Assembly (NCBI RefSeq): GCF_002575655.3
Contig: NC_053040.3
Location: 151,157,148 to 151,221,147 of the forward strand
Direction: 5' to 3'
Source of the DNA: Aegilops tauschii subsp. strangulata
Taxonomy: Eukaryota > Streptophyta > Magnoliopsida > Poales > Poaceae
DNA: 64,000 nt
Shown here: positions 10,233 to 21,040 of the stretch, piece by piece
How positions within the stretch are numbered: the stretch's first letter is position 1
How the letters are laid out: every line of letters begins with the position of its first letter
Made by a program: the position numbers and the translations under genes
The notes under the pieces: generated by a model
What the model was told of the DNA's origin: nothing
Database searches by the model: none
Seen by the model: only the letters and a program-made list of their open reading frames with translations

Positions 10233-10432
10233 ATGGTCACAGATCCGCCGGGGAAGAAAAGGACGTGCAGCGTTGACGCACTCGTCGTCGGCGAGAAAGG
10301 TCATGCATTGACGACAAGGCCGTCCTCTCAGACCTAGCGCCCGCGCGGGATGGCCTCCGTCCCCAAGCTCACTGTCGTAGTGCGTGCGGAGGACGACGAC
10401 CACGGGCGAAGCCACTTCCCGCCGACCCTCAG
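10233..10432 (+). pseudogene. First exon of an unrecognised gene, apparently decayed
   Basis: The ATG at 10233 opens a basic N-terminus (MVTDPPGKKRTCSVDALVV) but meets TAG at 10335-10337 after 34 codons. A second frame (MASVPKLTVVVRAEDDDHG) from 10350 stays open to a good donor, CTCAG|GTATGC, at 10432/10433. The TATA box, pyrimidine-rich leader and strong donor look like a genuine exon 1 that has lost frame between the two segments. The downstream exons are probably the repeated exon-like units at 12.1-13.3 kb. The product is not recognised. An alternative is a short upstream ORF followed by a main ORF from 10350. Confidence 0.35.
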
Positions 10433-11084
10433 GTATGCTACCTCTTTTCGAACCATACCCTTGTTCTATTGCCCCATCTGCCACGTCGCTGCATGTGGAT
10501 CTTTTTCCACTCCACCATCTTCCCAATTTCCTGTCCTCTGCTCTGCTGGTCACGCAGACGAAAACCTTAATTTGCACTATTAAAGGAAACCCTACTTCAT
10601 GCAGACTAATCCATGTCTGGGTTGAATAAGGAAAGGAAGGGAGACTGTACTTTCCAAGAGAGTAGGCATCGAACCCGCATCTAGGTTGAAAAGGGGAAAT
10701 CAGTAGCTAAGGAACGAGTCTCGTGTCTCTTGGTTGAAGAAGGGTAGAAAGGCATGACAACGCAATAGAGAATGACCAGGTTGATCGGTTTGTTGTCCTC
10801 ACATAGGAAAAAGGTGGCTAAAGAGAACAAAAATGGGACATAATCCACATATGCTTCCTGGATATTTGTTGCTCTGGGCAACCATACCTCCCTCACCACT
10901 CTATGCGTCCGTGGAGGTACATCGTACTGGTGCGCCCACTGTCCGAATGGCCCTAGCATGTCCCTTAAACCAAACACATCCTTATAGTCACTTTTTTGCT
11001 GTTAGTATAACGCCAGCAGTCAAGTCAAGCAATGCTACTGCTAAAATGATGCCACATTTAACTAATGTCGCACTCAGTCTAATG
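10433..11084 (+). other. Presumed intron or intergenic DNA
   Basis: Follows the donor at 10433. No coding segment with recognisable domains is seen. It contains short open frames on both strands and ends at the LINE insertion. Confidence 0.4.
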
Positions 11085-11095
11085 CCACCGATAAA

Positions 11096-11880
11096 AAAAA
11101 TTGACGAAAAGGTAGGGCCACTGCTTTTCATTGCTAAAAGAAGAAATAAACAGTTACAAAAATAAGATTAGAGAAGGAGGATTGGGGTTAGAGATACATC
11201 AGAAGTACATCAGTCCGGTTCTAGGGGGCGCTCTACAAGAGCCATTGCACGCTTACGCCCAGCGTCAACCCAGTCCTTTGCTTCGACCTGAATCTTCAGA
11301 AACAGTTGTGTGGGGTGACAAGAAATATTTCTGAATGTTCTATCATTTCTTTCTTTCCAGAGGTTCCACCAAACCAAGGCCAAAATTGATCTCCAAGATT
11401 TCGCTCTTTCCTTTCCCATGGAAGCACTTGTTCGCTGCCACCAGCTAACTAGGGAATCGTCATGAACTGCCGCCATAGCCGGGCTCATGTTTAGCTTGCA
11501 GAGTGTCAGGTGCCAAACTTCCTTCGCAAAGAGCAAGAAGTAAGCAGGTGGGCAGCAGTTTCAGGCTCTTGTAGACAAAGCAGACACAACGCATTATGGG
11601 GCCACCCTTGCTTAGCAAGGTTATCCGCCGTTAGACATCGATCTTGAGCAGCCAGCCAGACGAAGAACTGACATTTGGGAGGGGCATCCGAGCTCCAGGC
11701 CAGCTTCGCATAAGGTGGCCTAATGTTGGCAGTAAGAGTGGCAGCGTACGCCGAGCTGGAGGAAAACTGACCATTGTTTGTCCATCTCCAGGTTAGTGAA
11801 TAATCTTGAGCCTGAGTGAGTTGGATCGGCTGCAACTCATTCCAAAGGTTCATGAATTGCGCAATGGCCTCTTGAGTTAA
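11096..11880 (-). mobile_element. 5'-truncated LINE fragment with target-site duplication
   Basis: A minus-strand LINE 3' end inserted between two copies of CCACCGATAAA (11085-11095 and 11881-11891). On the element strand the 3' terminus reads ...GCAGTGGCCCTACCTTTTCG then TCAA, like L1-clade LINE ends in grasses. Only the C-terminal ORF2 region is present, as expected from incomplete reverse transcription. The host sequence resumes exactly beyond the duplication. Confidence 0.75.
11210..11853 (-). pseudogene. LINE ORF2 C-terminus (RT-associated zinc-binding region), frameshifted
   Basis: The first frame (11853 to about 11525) has the pattern of the zinc-binding domain found after plant non-LTR reverse transcriptases: a YSLTWRWT segment, then SSSSAY, KLAWSSDAPPKCQFFVWLA, DRCLTADNLAKQGW and CLLC-x6-AAHLL-x2-C. 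A +1 shift near 11520 moves the frame to 11536-11210, which continues KEVWHLTLCKLN through FLKIQVEAKDWVDAG to a TGA-type end. The catalytic reverse transcriptase domain is absent. It cannot be active. Confidence 0.75.
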
Positions 11881-11891
11881 CCACCGATAAA

Positions 11892-13800
11892 TTTAAGCAA
11901 TGCCATTTAATGTCACTCGATTATTTCAGGGTTAGCTGTTGATTGTAGATGTATTAAAGATTTTTTAGCTAAGGCATTCTAATGTTGTTACACAGCCAGT
12001 ATACCAACGATGAAACTTGTTACTACCTTCAGATTTTTGCACTGTTAATGCTTATAGATTACATACCTCACTTTCATGAGATAAGTTAATTTTTTGTACA
12101 GTGTCACCAAAATGCCAAGGCGCTGATGTCATTTTATTTTGGTTAAACTGCACAAAAATTACGAAGACAAGAGGAAAGGTGAAGAGTGGGCACCTCCTCC
12201 TCCGGCTGTTCTCTTGATACGTTCGATCAAGTTTTTATGTTTGATCGATTATCAAGATTGGGATAGCAATTTTTAAGGTCCCCCCCCCCCGAGTTCGAAA
12301 TGATATTTACCTTGGAGGTACATGGTTTGCAATTTTTTTATACTGTCATTAGTTAATAATGCTAGTTACCTTCAGACTTTTGTATTTGGTTTAATGCTCA
12401 TGCACAGCTAGTATACCAATGCTGAAACTTGTTACCTTTACATTTTGTATTGTTAATTCTTATAGAAATCTTCCAGTGCTAGAGTTTATTGAAATCTGTT
12501 CAGTAAAACCATTGTAATGTACCCTGTAATAAAATAACTACTCTACTATTGCACTAGCCACTGGATTAGTGTATATTTGTAGTATTCGAATGGGGTTGCA
12601 TTAGCGTATGGACATAAATAAAGTGTGGCAAGCTTTCCCAGATATGTGCTCAAGAAAACTACTACCTGCTTTTCTAAATACTAGACATTTGGGTACTTTA
12701 AATTGAACCGCGAAAACGTCTTATATTAAGGAACAGAGGGTGTAGAGTTCACTCAAATTATCCCGGTAAAGCTAGTCACACCTTTGTTAAAATTAATGTT
12801 CATTATGTTATCGGAGGAGGTCTGTAAGTTTGTCTCTAATGCATGTCGACTACATACCTGACATCATTATGTAATGTTAAGTAATTTCCTTTTGTTACAG
12901 TGTCACTGAATTGTCAAGGCGGTGATGGCATTTTAGTTGAGCTGCACAAAATATGCTTAAAAGAAGAGGAAAGGTCAGGAATCGATCATTCTTTCAGAAA
13001 GAACTATATATGCCTTTCTGACATCAGCCGTTGTTGCCTTATTTATTCATTCAAACAGGTGGTTAGAAACAGTCTTGCTACCTTTTCCCATTAAGAAATT
13101 GGAATGCTTATATTTGTGAGTCTATGCTTCAACTAGTGCCACTTTTATAGTAATCACACTTTCAATATCTATGCAAACAGGGATGCTCGATTTTAGTGGA
13201 ACTGCACAAAAAGTCCAACTGGTTCAACATTAGGAGCATGTTTTCTTCCAAACCTTTATATCCAATTGGTGGCACTATGAGTTGTTCATTAAGAAGGTAC
13301 ATGGTTTGCTACTATCTTGCTACTCTTTTTGTACTGTCATTAGATAGTAATACTAGTGGTTTGCATGTGAATTTATTGGCAGGGTGGACCTACATTGGAG
13401 GTGCAGGACAGGATTCAATGATTGGATGCTCAATTTTGGTTGTATCGATTTCACCTCTTCCATCACTGCGAACATGAATATCCTTGGCCTGATGAAGAAT
13501 AGGCGCTATATTTCTGCTCTGAACAAGCAAATCAATTTAGTATGAAATTGTCCAGGGCAAAACATGACTGTATCAAATTGTCCAGTGCAAAACATGACAG
13601 ATGCTAAGCGGAAGAGACATATTTAAACCGAAAATACAAGGTGGGGTATATGTTTTCTAGCTGCTTGATATTTGTGCAGATAGAGATGTCTGCCCGTTGC
13701 TATTTGGCAAACACACAAAGTGACCGCAATTTTGGTTGAACTGCACAAGAGAATAGTATAGTCACTGCATGCAGTGCCATTTGAAAATAGACACAGAAAG
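11892..13800 (+). pseudogene. Decayed gene region with repeated exon-like units
   Basis: Exon-like blocks recur. The block at 12102-12178 follows acceptor TTTTTTGTACAG and ends GAGGAAAG|GTGAAG. The block at 12901-12973 follows TTTTGTTACAG and ends GAGGAAAG|GTCAGG. These two are clearly homologous. Related pieces encoding an I-L-V-E-L-H-K-like string lie near 13181 (after ATGCAAACAG) and near 13720. Intron-like stretches are also repeated: 11991-12060 resembles 12403-12467, and 12315-12365 resembles 13296-13360. The encoded phrase in the best unit is NCQGGDGILVELHKICLKEE. The family is not recognised. Stops and indels suggest a dead gene enlarged by internal duplication, probably joined to the exon at 10233. 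The LINE at 11096 inserted into it. Confidence 0.4.
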
Positions 13801-14149
13801 ATTGGATAGTCACTTCATGGACTGCAGAAAAGTAGTAATGTACTATTTATTGGCCAACACTAGGTGCTTCATTGCTTTGGTCTGATTATACAATGGGCAT
13901 CATTTTGCCTAAGTTAAAGTTTGTATTCCGAAAATAGTCTTGCCGTGTGATCGAGAGAAGACCAAATCATATTGCAGTGGATGTTCCTCCATCATGTGTG
14001 GTTCATTCTCATGGTTCCAGCTGTTGGTGAAACCACTTACGTTTGCAAGAGGAATTGTAGACTTCACAAACAAATTTGTCTCTCAGTCTGTACTGAATGT
14101 TGGCCAAGAGAAGCATCCATGTTAGTAGGAAGAACATACGTTTTTTCTA
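13801..14149 (+). other. Unassigned region with a Cys-rich open frame
   Basis: Frames at 13940-14125 and 13972-14184 overlap on the plus strand. The second has several cysteines (VCKRNCRLHKQICLSVC) but no recognised zinc-finger spacing. It may be the 3' end of the decayed gene. I would not call it coding. Confidence 0.25.
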
Positions 14150-14315
14150 GATCTTTGCTTTTGGAGCTACATATTTGTATATGATCTGTGAATCATTGAG
14201 ATGCAATAAACTGTTGATCTTATGTATGGGAATCGTACTAGTTGGTTTTAGTTGTGGCTGATCTTTGCTTTTGGAGCTACATATTTGTATATGATCTGTG
14301 AATCATTGAGATGCA
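14150..14315 (+). repeat. Exact 56-bp direct repeat
   Basis: The 56 bases at 14150-14205 (starting GATCTTTGCTTTTGGAGCTA) recur without change at 14260-14315, 110 bp apart. The perfect match beside diverged neighbours suggests a recent local duplication. Confidence 0.85.
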
Positions 14316-14906
14316 TTAACAATTCCTTATATATGTTCGCTCGGTGTTTACAAGTTACTGATCGATCACTAGCTAGCCTACTAATGCGCTCCGGGCAGTT
14401 TTAGTTGCGACGCAAGATCCAAAGTGGCAGTTTTTTGAATAAAAATGCCTACCTCTGAAGAAACTGACAAGATGCTCCGAAGAAAATGCCATGCGAATCT
14501 GAAGAAACTGCCAGTGAAAACGTTCGCAAATGCCTTATCTCCCAGCTAAAGTTCATCAACTAATGCCCTCGGCTGCGACTCGTTGCATGCTGCTCCGCGT
14601 ACTGGTTGTGAGCGATTTTGAGTGCCTGCATGCAGCCGGCTATAATTAAGGCAGCTAACTGATGCGAAAAAGATGCGCTTTAATTGTTGCAGGCCTTTTA
14701 AATCCGTGGAATCATTATTGACAAGGAGGGAGATGATTCGAGTGCACTCGTTTGACCGTCATGCCGGCGTGCGACCCAGCACGGACGGGACGGGATGGCA
14801 CAGTCAGAATTTCAGTTTATCTAGTTTTCCACGGCAAGCTGGCGCGCTAAGCCATGCCTGCTTAATTATGCATTGAATTCCGATGAATGTCGCGCTACCT
14901 TCCGCC
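14316..14906. other. Intergenic DNA upstream of the 15016 gene
   Basis: No gene seen. Contains CTGAAGAAACTG/CCGAAGAAAATG-like short repeats near 14454-14515. Confidence 0.45.
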
Positions 14907-14914
14907 TATAAGTA
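14907..14914 (+). promoter_or_regulatory. TATA box
   Basis: TATAAGTA lies about 105 bp upstream of the ATG at 15016, with a C-rich leader between, which supports transcription of the 15016 frame. Confidence 0.5.
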
Positions 14915-15015
14915 CTGTTTCTCGGCCTTCTATGGTGGCACCGTGACCCAACTCGCCCTATCCTCATAAGCCCCCACCGGCCCGACGTCGCTCGCCACTT
15001 ATCCTTGCTCTCGCC

Positions 15016-15543
15016 ATGTCCGCCATGCCCCCGCCCATCCGCGATAGGCGAGGCCGGAGGCGGTCACCGCCGGAACTAGTGTTCGGTTTTTCACCGGAAG
15101 GCACACGGAGGGAGGAGGCATTCTATCGGTCTTTAGATGGCAATGCGGAGATCGAGGACTTGTTGGAGCGCGACCGCCTGGCGGAGGAGCAGGAGTTGTT
15201 GGAGCGCGACCGCTTGGCGGAGGAGCAGCGTATCGCCGATTTGCGCCGCCAGCGGGACATGGAGCAGCAGCGCACCGACGCTATGAGTCGCGAGCAGAGC
15301 GCCCGCAACTGGGCCGACTACGTGGAGGCCGGCGCCCGGCAAATAGCCCTGGAGGCTGTCGGGCACGCACGCGTTTGCAACGCCGATTTTTACTACCAGC
15401 TCGTCAAGTGGGTTTCCCGCTTAGAAGCCGAAGCTTCGGTGGACCACGCCGGCATGGAAAGGGCCAACGCGCGCGAGCAACGCGCCCTATCGCACCTCTG
15501 GCAAGTCCGAGGCGAGGCGGAGGACGCCGGTGCCGGCGTTTAG
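15016..15543 (+). CDS. Unknown acidic/basic coiled-coil protein, 175 aa
   Basis: An intact frame starting MSAMPPPIRDRRGRRRSPPE, with a good context (GCCATGTCC) and a stop at 15541-15543. The N-terminal 20 residues are basic. Residues about 45-100 are rich in Glu, Arg and Gln and predict a coiled coil. Within it is a 12-residue tandem repeat, LLERDRLAEEQ(E/R), at residues 49-60 and 61-72 (DNA 15160-15195 and 15196-15231). A second helical stretch follows (NWADYVEAGARQIALEAVG). Strong GC-rich codon bias contrasts with AT-rich flanks. There is no signal peptide or membrane segment. The family is not recognised; similar hypothetical grass proteins with charged coiled coils are common. It could act as a protein-interaction module, but nothing in the sequence shows its role. 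Confidence 0.6.
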   Translation: MSAMPPPIRDRRGRRRSPPELVFGFSPEGTRREEAFYRSLDGNAEIEDLLERDRLAEEQELLERDRLAEEQRIADLRRQRDMEQQRTDAMSREQSARNWADYVEAGARQIALEAVGHARVCNADFYYQLVKWVSRLEAEASVDHAGMERANAREQRALSHLWQVRGEAEDAGAGV

Positions 15544-15734
15544 CGTGTACAGCAGATGGCGGCCGGCATCGTCTAGTTAGCTAAGAGTAAGTTAGTACTT
15601 GTACACTACTGGAGTATTAGTGGGAGTAGATAGTTAACTTGGCTATGATGGTTGTCAACGTGGAAGTTCAGTACTCTATATGTGGATCAGACCTGTTACT
15701 TTGCTCTGAATGTTGAACTTTCCGTTTGAACGTA
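15544..15734 (+). other. 3' UTR and flank of the 15016 gene
   Basis: AT-rich DNA after the stop with no repeats. CACTACTGGAGT at 15605 was considered as a CACTA end but not supported. Confidence 0.4.
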
Positions 15735-16058
15735 TGGAATGGGTTGTTATTTTTTTAAATGGGTTGTATTTGTCCTCCACGGGTTTAGAGGCTGACTTGT
15801 GGGCCTACCAAGTTGACGTGTACACAATCAGGAGATGATTGTATGTGGAGAGGATGACAGCAGGGACCCGCCAAGGTCATGGCAGTACGCAAGCAAGTGC
15901 CTCCTTATTTCAAGCCAATAAAAAATGGCTCCTCCTAATGGATTTCTGACATCTGGGTCCCATGCCATTGTCAACGTAGTCAATAAACGAGAGAATTGCA
16001 CAACGAGCGGCTGACACCAGGGACCCAGCAGCTCACCCAGTTATTTTTATTTTGGGTT

Positions 16059-16309
16059 AATTTGATAAAAGCCACTCCAAATCTGGTGTTTCTGAGAAAT
16101 GCCACTGCAATTTCCAAACTTTGAAAAATGCCATTTCATGCCATTTCCAGTGGCATTTTTCGAAGTCTGGAGTGGCGTTTTTCAAAGTTTGCAAATTGCA
16201 GTGGCGTTTTCCAAAGTTTGCAAAAATTGCAGTGGCATTTTTCAAAGTTTGGAAATTGCAGTGGCATTTTTATGAATCGCCATAATTGGAGTGGCATTTA
16301 TCTAATTTG
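16059..16309. mobile_element. MITE built of internal short repeats
   Basis: Terminal inverted repeats of about 20 bp: GATAAAAGCCACTCCAA near 16063-16080 and TTGGAGTGGCATTTATC near 16286-16302. The interior is a chain of about 30-bp units (GCAGTGGCATTTTTCAAAGT type), five or so copies, some inverted at the left side. It is non-coding and nested in the CACTA arm. Confidence 0.6.
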
Positions 16310-16939
16310 TTTTTGGGACGGAAGCAGGGTGTCAACTGGGCTATGCGGGGCACCCTGGCCTGTCTAGACAGCCTTCTCTTTTATGTTTACCACAGACCAG
16401 CCCAGTAGTTTTTTTTCTTTCTGAAAATGGCTAGCCCAGTTTTTTTGTGATTTGCCAAATAAGTCGCTTTGTCAGGCCTGTTGGGCTGCAAATCTTTCAA
16501 GACGAGGAGAGCTTCGTTCGGCTGGACGAGAAAATGGCCTATCAGTAATGAGAAATGGGCTGTACATTTTTAAAACACATCAAACCGGCAATTAGTTTCA
16601 AATTTCTTTTTTTTCATTTCGAGATTTTAAATTGTATTAATTTTTATGCGTGGACAATTTGTTGGATTTTATATTGATATACATTTATTTTTTAAATCAG
16701 TTTGAATGTGACTCGAAATTTTGGGATTAAAAACAGTTCGGACCGCATCGAAATATGCAAAATTTCGTATAATTTTTTAACCGTGGCCACAATATGGGTT
16801 GTAATGCTAACAAAAAGAATATGGGCTCCAAAAAAACCTTAAGAATTAGCAAATGGGCTGTAAATTATTAGAAATAATGCCAGATGGGTTGTATGCTGTT
16901 TTCCACAGATTTGAGGCTTTCCTAAAAATAAGGTTGACG
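16310..16939. other. Non-repetitive inner part of the CACTA arm
   Basis: AT-rich, with repeated AAATGGGCTGTA phrases. No coding sequence. Confidence 0.35.
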
Positions 16940-19770
16940 CACAAGCAGTGACTGTTGGATGTCCATCCAATGGTCGTCGTGCTTCTTCAATCTCTGCTCT
17001 TCCTGCTCCAGCCGCTCAAACAAGCACTGGCGAGACTGCCTGCTCCCTCCTCCCCGCGGCCGGCTGTGCTGCCGCGCAGGCCTCACCGCCCTACCGTACT
17101 CCCATCACTGGCCTAGCCATCCCTCTACTCACCCACACCTGCTGTTATTCTCCGGCGACGGCAGACGAACCAGTAAACCCTCGTACAGTCGTACTCCCCT
17201 CCACGTGGGAAACAACTGCCGAGTCTTCCCTGCCTCTATGTCGTTCCCTTCCTAGGCCTCGCCGTCGTCCACCGCCCTGGTGCTCTCGGCGCGGCCTGGT
17301 CAACGTGGTCAACGACCGACATGCATTTGAAGTGGACTGTACGTGGAGAGGCTGACAGCTGGGTCCATGGCCGCACGCAAGGAAATGCCTCCTTATTACG
17401 CGCAACATAATGATTCATCCACCTGACATCAGGGACCCACCGAAAGGGCCTGTGTATTTCGCGAAAAAAACGTTACCGCCGCTGACAGCTTGGACCCGCC
17501 AGCTATATCTTCGCACGCAAGGAAGTGTGTCCTTATTACGCACAAAAATATTAATACTCCCCCTGCTAGCTGGGACCCAGTATAGTGGCAAGCTGACTTG
17601 TGGTCCTACTAAGTTGACGGAGATGGAGGGCTTTGTCAACTTAGTCAATATGCACGATTCTAGCTCCAGTGACCGTACGATGTCCATCCAATGGCCGTAC
17701 ATAGTGCTTCTTCAACCTTGTGCTCCTGCCTTCCATGGCCGGCTGCGATGCGGCGGGGGCCTCACCATCCCCTACTACTCCCACCGCTGGCCAGGCCATC
17801 CCTCTACTCACCCACATCCCTTGTTATTCTGCGGCGACGGCAGCCTCACACCGCAGCGAACCAGTGAACCCTCATACTCCTCTACGCGTGGGCATCCACT
17901 GCCGCGTCTTCCCCGGCTCCACGTCGTCCCCTTCCTAGGCCTCGCCGTCGTCCACCGCCCTGGTGCTCTCGGCGCAGCGTGGTCAACGTGGTCAAGGAAC
18001 GACTTCCATCGAAAGACTACTGTACGTGGAGAGGCTGACAGCTGGGTCCACGGCAACCGCAAGGAAGTGCCTCCTTATTACGTGGAAAATAATTATTCCT
18101 CCACCTGACAGCAGGGACCCACCGGACGGGCCATCGTATTTGGCGAAAAAAACGTTTCCCCCCTGACTGCTGGGACCCACCGGACGGGGCACCGTATTTC
18201 GCAAAAAACGTTCCCCCAGCTGTCAGCTCGGACCCACCGGAAGTGCCGCCTTATTACGCACAAAAAAATGAATACTCCCCCTGCTAGTTGGGACACACCT
18301 TGGTGGGTGGCTGACTTGTGGGCCTACTAAGTTGACGGGGACGGAGTGCTTTGTCAACTTAGTCAATATGAACAATTCTAGCTCCAGTGACCGTACGATG
18401 TCCATCCAACGGCCGTAGTTCTTCTTCAACCTCTGGTCTTCTTGCTCCAGCCGCCCAAAGCAGCGCCGGTCGTGCCGCATGTTCCTGCCTCCCGTGGCCG
18501 GCTGTGCTGCCGCGGAGGCCTCACCGCCCCCTACTATTCCCACCGCTGGCCAGGCCCTGCGGCGACGGCAGCCTCACACCGCAGCCGAACTAGTGAACCC
18601 TCGTACTCCTCTCTGCGCGGCCTTCCACTGACGCGTCTTCCCCGACTCCGCATCGTCCCCTTCCTAGGCCTCGCCGTCATCCACCGCCCTGGTGCTCTCA
18701 GCGCGGCGTGGTCAACGTGGTCAAGGAACAACTTCCATCGAAAGAGTACTGTACGTGGAGAGGCTGACAGTTGGGTCCACGACAACCATAAGGAAGTGCC
18801 TCCTTATTACGCGGAAAATAATTATTCCTCCACCTGACAGCAGGTACCCACCGGACGGACCACCGTATTTGGCAAAAAAAACGTTTCCCCCCTGACTGCT
18901 GGGACCCACCGGACGGGCCACCGTATTTCACAAAAAAAACGTTCCCCCTGCTGTCAGCTCGGACCCACCAGAAGTGCCGCCTTATTACGCACAAAAAAAT
19001 GAATACTCCCCCTGCTAGTTGGGACCCACCTTGGTGGGTGGCTGACTTGTGGGCCTACTAAGTTGACGGGGATGGAGTGCTTTGTCAACTTAGTCAATAT
19101 GAACAATTCTAGCTCCAGTGACCGTACGATGTCCATCCAACGGCCGTAGTGCTTCTTCAACCTCTGGTCTTCTTGCTCCAGCCGCCCAAAGCAGCGCCGG
19201 TCGTGCCGCGTGTTCCTGCCTCCCGTGGCCAGCCGAGCTGCCGCGGAGGCCTCACCGCCCCCTACTATTCCCACCGCTGGCCAGGCCCTGCGGCGATGGC
19301 AGCCTCACACCGCAGCCGAACCAGTGAACCCTCATACTCCTCTCCGTGCGGGCTTCCACTGCCGTGTCTTCCCCGGCTCCGCGTCGTCCCCTTCCTAGGC
19401 CTCGCCGTCGTCCACCGCCCTGGTGCTCTCGGCGCGGCGTGGTCAACGTGGTCAAGGAACGACTTCCATCAGAAGAGTACTGTACGTGGAGAGGCTGACA
19501 GCTGGGTCCACGGCCACAGCAAGGAAGTGCCTCCTTATTACGCGCAAAATAATTATTCCTCCACCTGACAGCGGGGACCCACCGGATGGGCCACCGTATT
19601 TCACAAAAAAAACATTTCCCCCTGACTGCTGGGACCCACCAGCTACATGTTCGCATGCAAGGAAGTGCGTCCGGGCAAAAAAAACGATTCGCCCCCCTGA
19701 CTGCTGGGACCCACCAGCTACATCTTCGCACGCAAGAAAGTGCCTGACAGTCGGGACCCACCTGGTCGAA
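16940..19770. repeat. Tandem array with a period of about 720 bp
   Basis: The anchor GTCCATCCAA occurs at 16961, 17682, 18400 and 19131, giving periods of 721, 718 and 731 bp. Each unit has CTGACTTGTGGGCCTACTAA, a GC-rich middle (CTCGCCGTCGTCCACCGCCC), GGTCAACGTGGTCAA, and several 50-60-bp sub-repeats of CTGACAGCTGGGACCCACC(GG). The last two units are the most alike and the first is the most diverged. Long open frames cross the units in several reading frames on both strands, which reflects GC content and repetition rather than coding. Confidence 0.85.
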
Positions 19771-20049
19771 GCGTACGTAGCGTTTTCATTCTGGTTGCGA
19801 ACGTGTACGTACATACTGGTGGATGTAGAGGCGCGCACGTGTCGTAGTAGAGGCGCACACGTAGCATGTACACGTACGTACAGCGGCCAGGGTGCAAGAA
19901 AGTAAATACGGCCACGTACGTACATACGGGCGGGGTCTCGAACGCCTCGCGCGTACGTACGGCCAGGGCTCGTGTACATGGCTGGGTCGGTACGGAGAAA
20001 CAGCGTCGTCCTCATGTTCATGGGGAGCCAACCGGCTGGATCGGAACGA
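19771..20049. other. CGTACGTA-rich segment
   Basis: Between the 720-bp array and the next array. Rich in CGTACGTAC palindromes (about 19799-19960). No coding sequence is supported. Confidence 0.4.
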
Positions 20050-20365
20050 AATGCGTCGTCGTGTTCACCGGGAGGGCTTGGATGGAACAGTCGATGGAAA
20101 CGAGGCCTGGCGTACCGCAGAACAGAGGAAACGGCCTTGTGTTTGAGCGGCCACGTTCGAAACGGGATCCTTTTCATCGGGAGGGGTTTTGCGTACCGCA
20201 AAATGGAGGAAACGGACCTCCTACGGTCGAAACGGGGGTCCTGTTGATCGGGAGGGGTGTGGCGTACCGCAAAACGGAGGAAACGGACTTGTGTTGGAGC
20301 GCTACGGTCGAAACGGGGTCCTGTTCATCGGGAGGGGTGTGGCGTACCGCAAAACGGGACTCCAT
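20050..20365. repeat. Tandem repeat of 70-80 bp
   Basis: The anchor GCGTACCGCA occurs at 20110, 20191, 20262 and 20342. Each unit contains GGAGGAAACGGAC, CGGTCGAAACGG and ATCGGGAGGGG. Confidence 0.8.
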
Positions 20366-21040
20366 GGGATACTGTTCATCTCCGCCGTCGACCCCCTCCA
20401 GACTCCGCGGGCTATTGTTCATCCACCGTCGACCTCCTCCAGCCTCCACCTGCGACTGTTCATCCACGGGCTCCTGTTCATCCAGCCTCCACCGCGCGCT
20501 ACTCCACCGGCTACTGTTCAACCAGCCCTCTCCACGGGCTCCTGTTCAACCACCCCTCCACGGGCTACTGTTCATCCAGCCCTCCACTGTCTACTGTTCA
20601 TCCTGCCGTCCACGGGGTGGTCCTGTTCATCCAGCCCTCCACGGGGTCCTGTTCATCCAGCCCCAACCGGCTCGATCGATCGGGATCCTGTTCATCCAGA
20701 GGCAACACCACGGGGTCCTGTTCATCCACCCCCATCGGGAACTGTTCATCCAAACCCCCCAGCAACGCTCACTGTTCATCCAGAGGCAACACCACGGGGT
20801 CCGGTTCATCCACCCTCACCGGGAACTGTTCATCCAAACCCCCTCAGCAACGCTCACTGTACATCCAGAGGCAGCATCGATCGGCTTCTGTTAGCAGCAG
20901 TAGCGAAGGAATCGCTCGATCGGGTTCAGTTAACAGCTATCGATCGACCGCTCGGGTTCAGTAACGCGTAGCCTGCAGTGCAATCGCTCGGGTTCAGTTA
21001 GAGCCCAACTCCTCGCTCGGGTTCAGTTAGAGCCCAACGC
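20366..21040. repeat. Short subterminal repeats (TGTTCATCC and GGGTTCAGTTA)
   Basis: About 18 copies of CTGTTCATCCA or close variants are spaced 23-40 bp apart between 20368 and 20870. Then come four or so copies of CGCTCGGGTTCAGTTA at 20930-21035. This dense, spaced short-motif pattern is what CACTA subterminal transposase-binding regions look like. Confidence 0.75.

Noticed and set aside
15605..15616. CACTACTGGAGT as the left CACTA terminus
   Set aside because: It does not match the right terminus beyond the first bases and lies in the 3' flank of the 15016 gene.
20366..20880. Regularly spaced TGTTCATCC repeats as a CRISPR-like array
   Set aside because: Plant nuclear DNA; repeats are 10-13 bp and degenerate, without unique spacers or cas genes. 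They fit CACTA subterminal repeats.
19866..20971. Long open frames in the CACTA repeats (up to 342 codons)
   Set aside because: They cross tandem repeats in several frames and translate to repeated Pro/Ser/Gly-rich strings with no domain.
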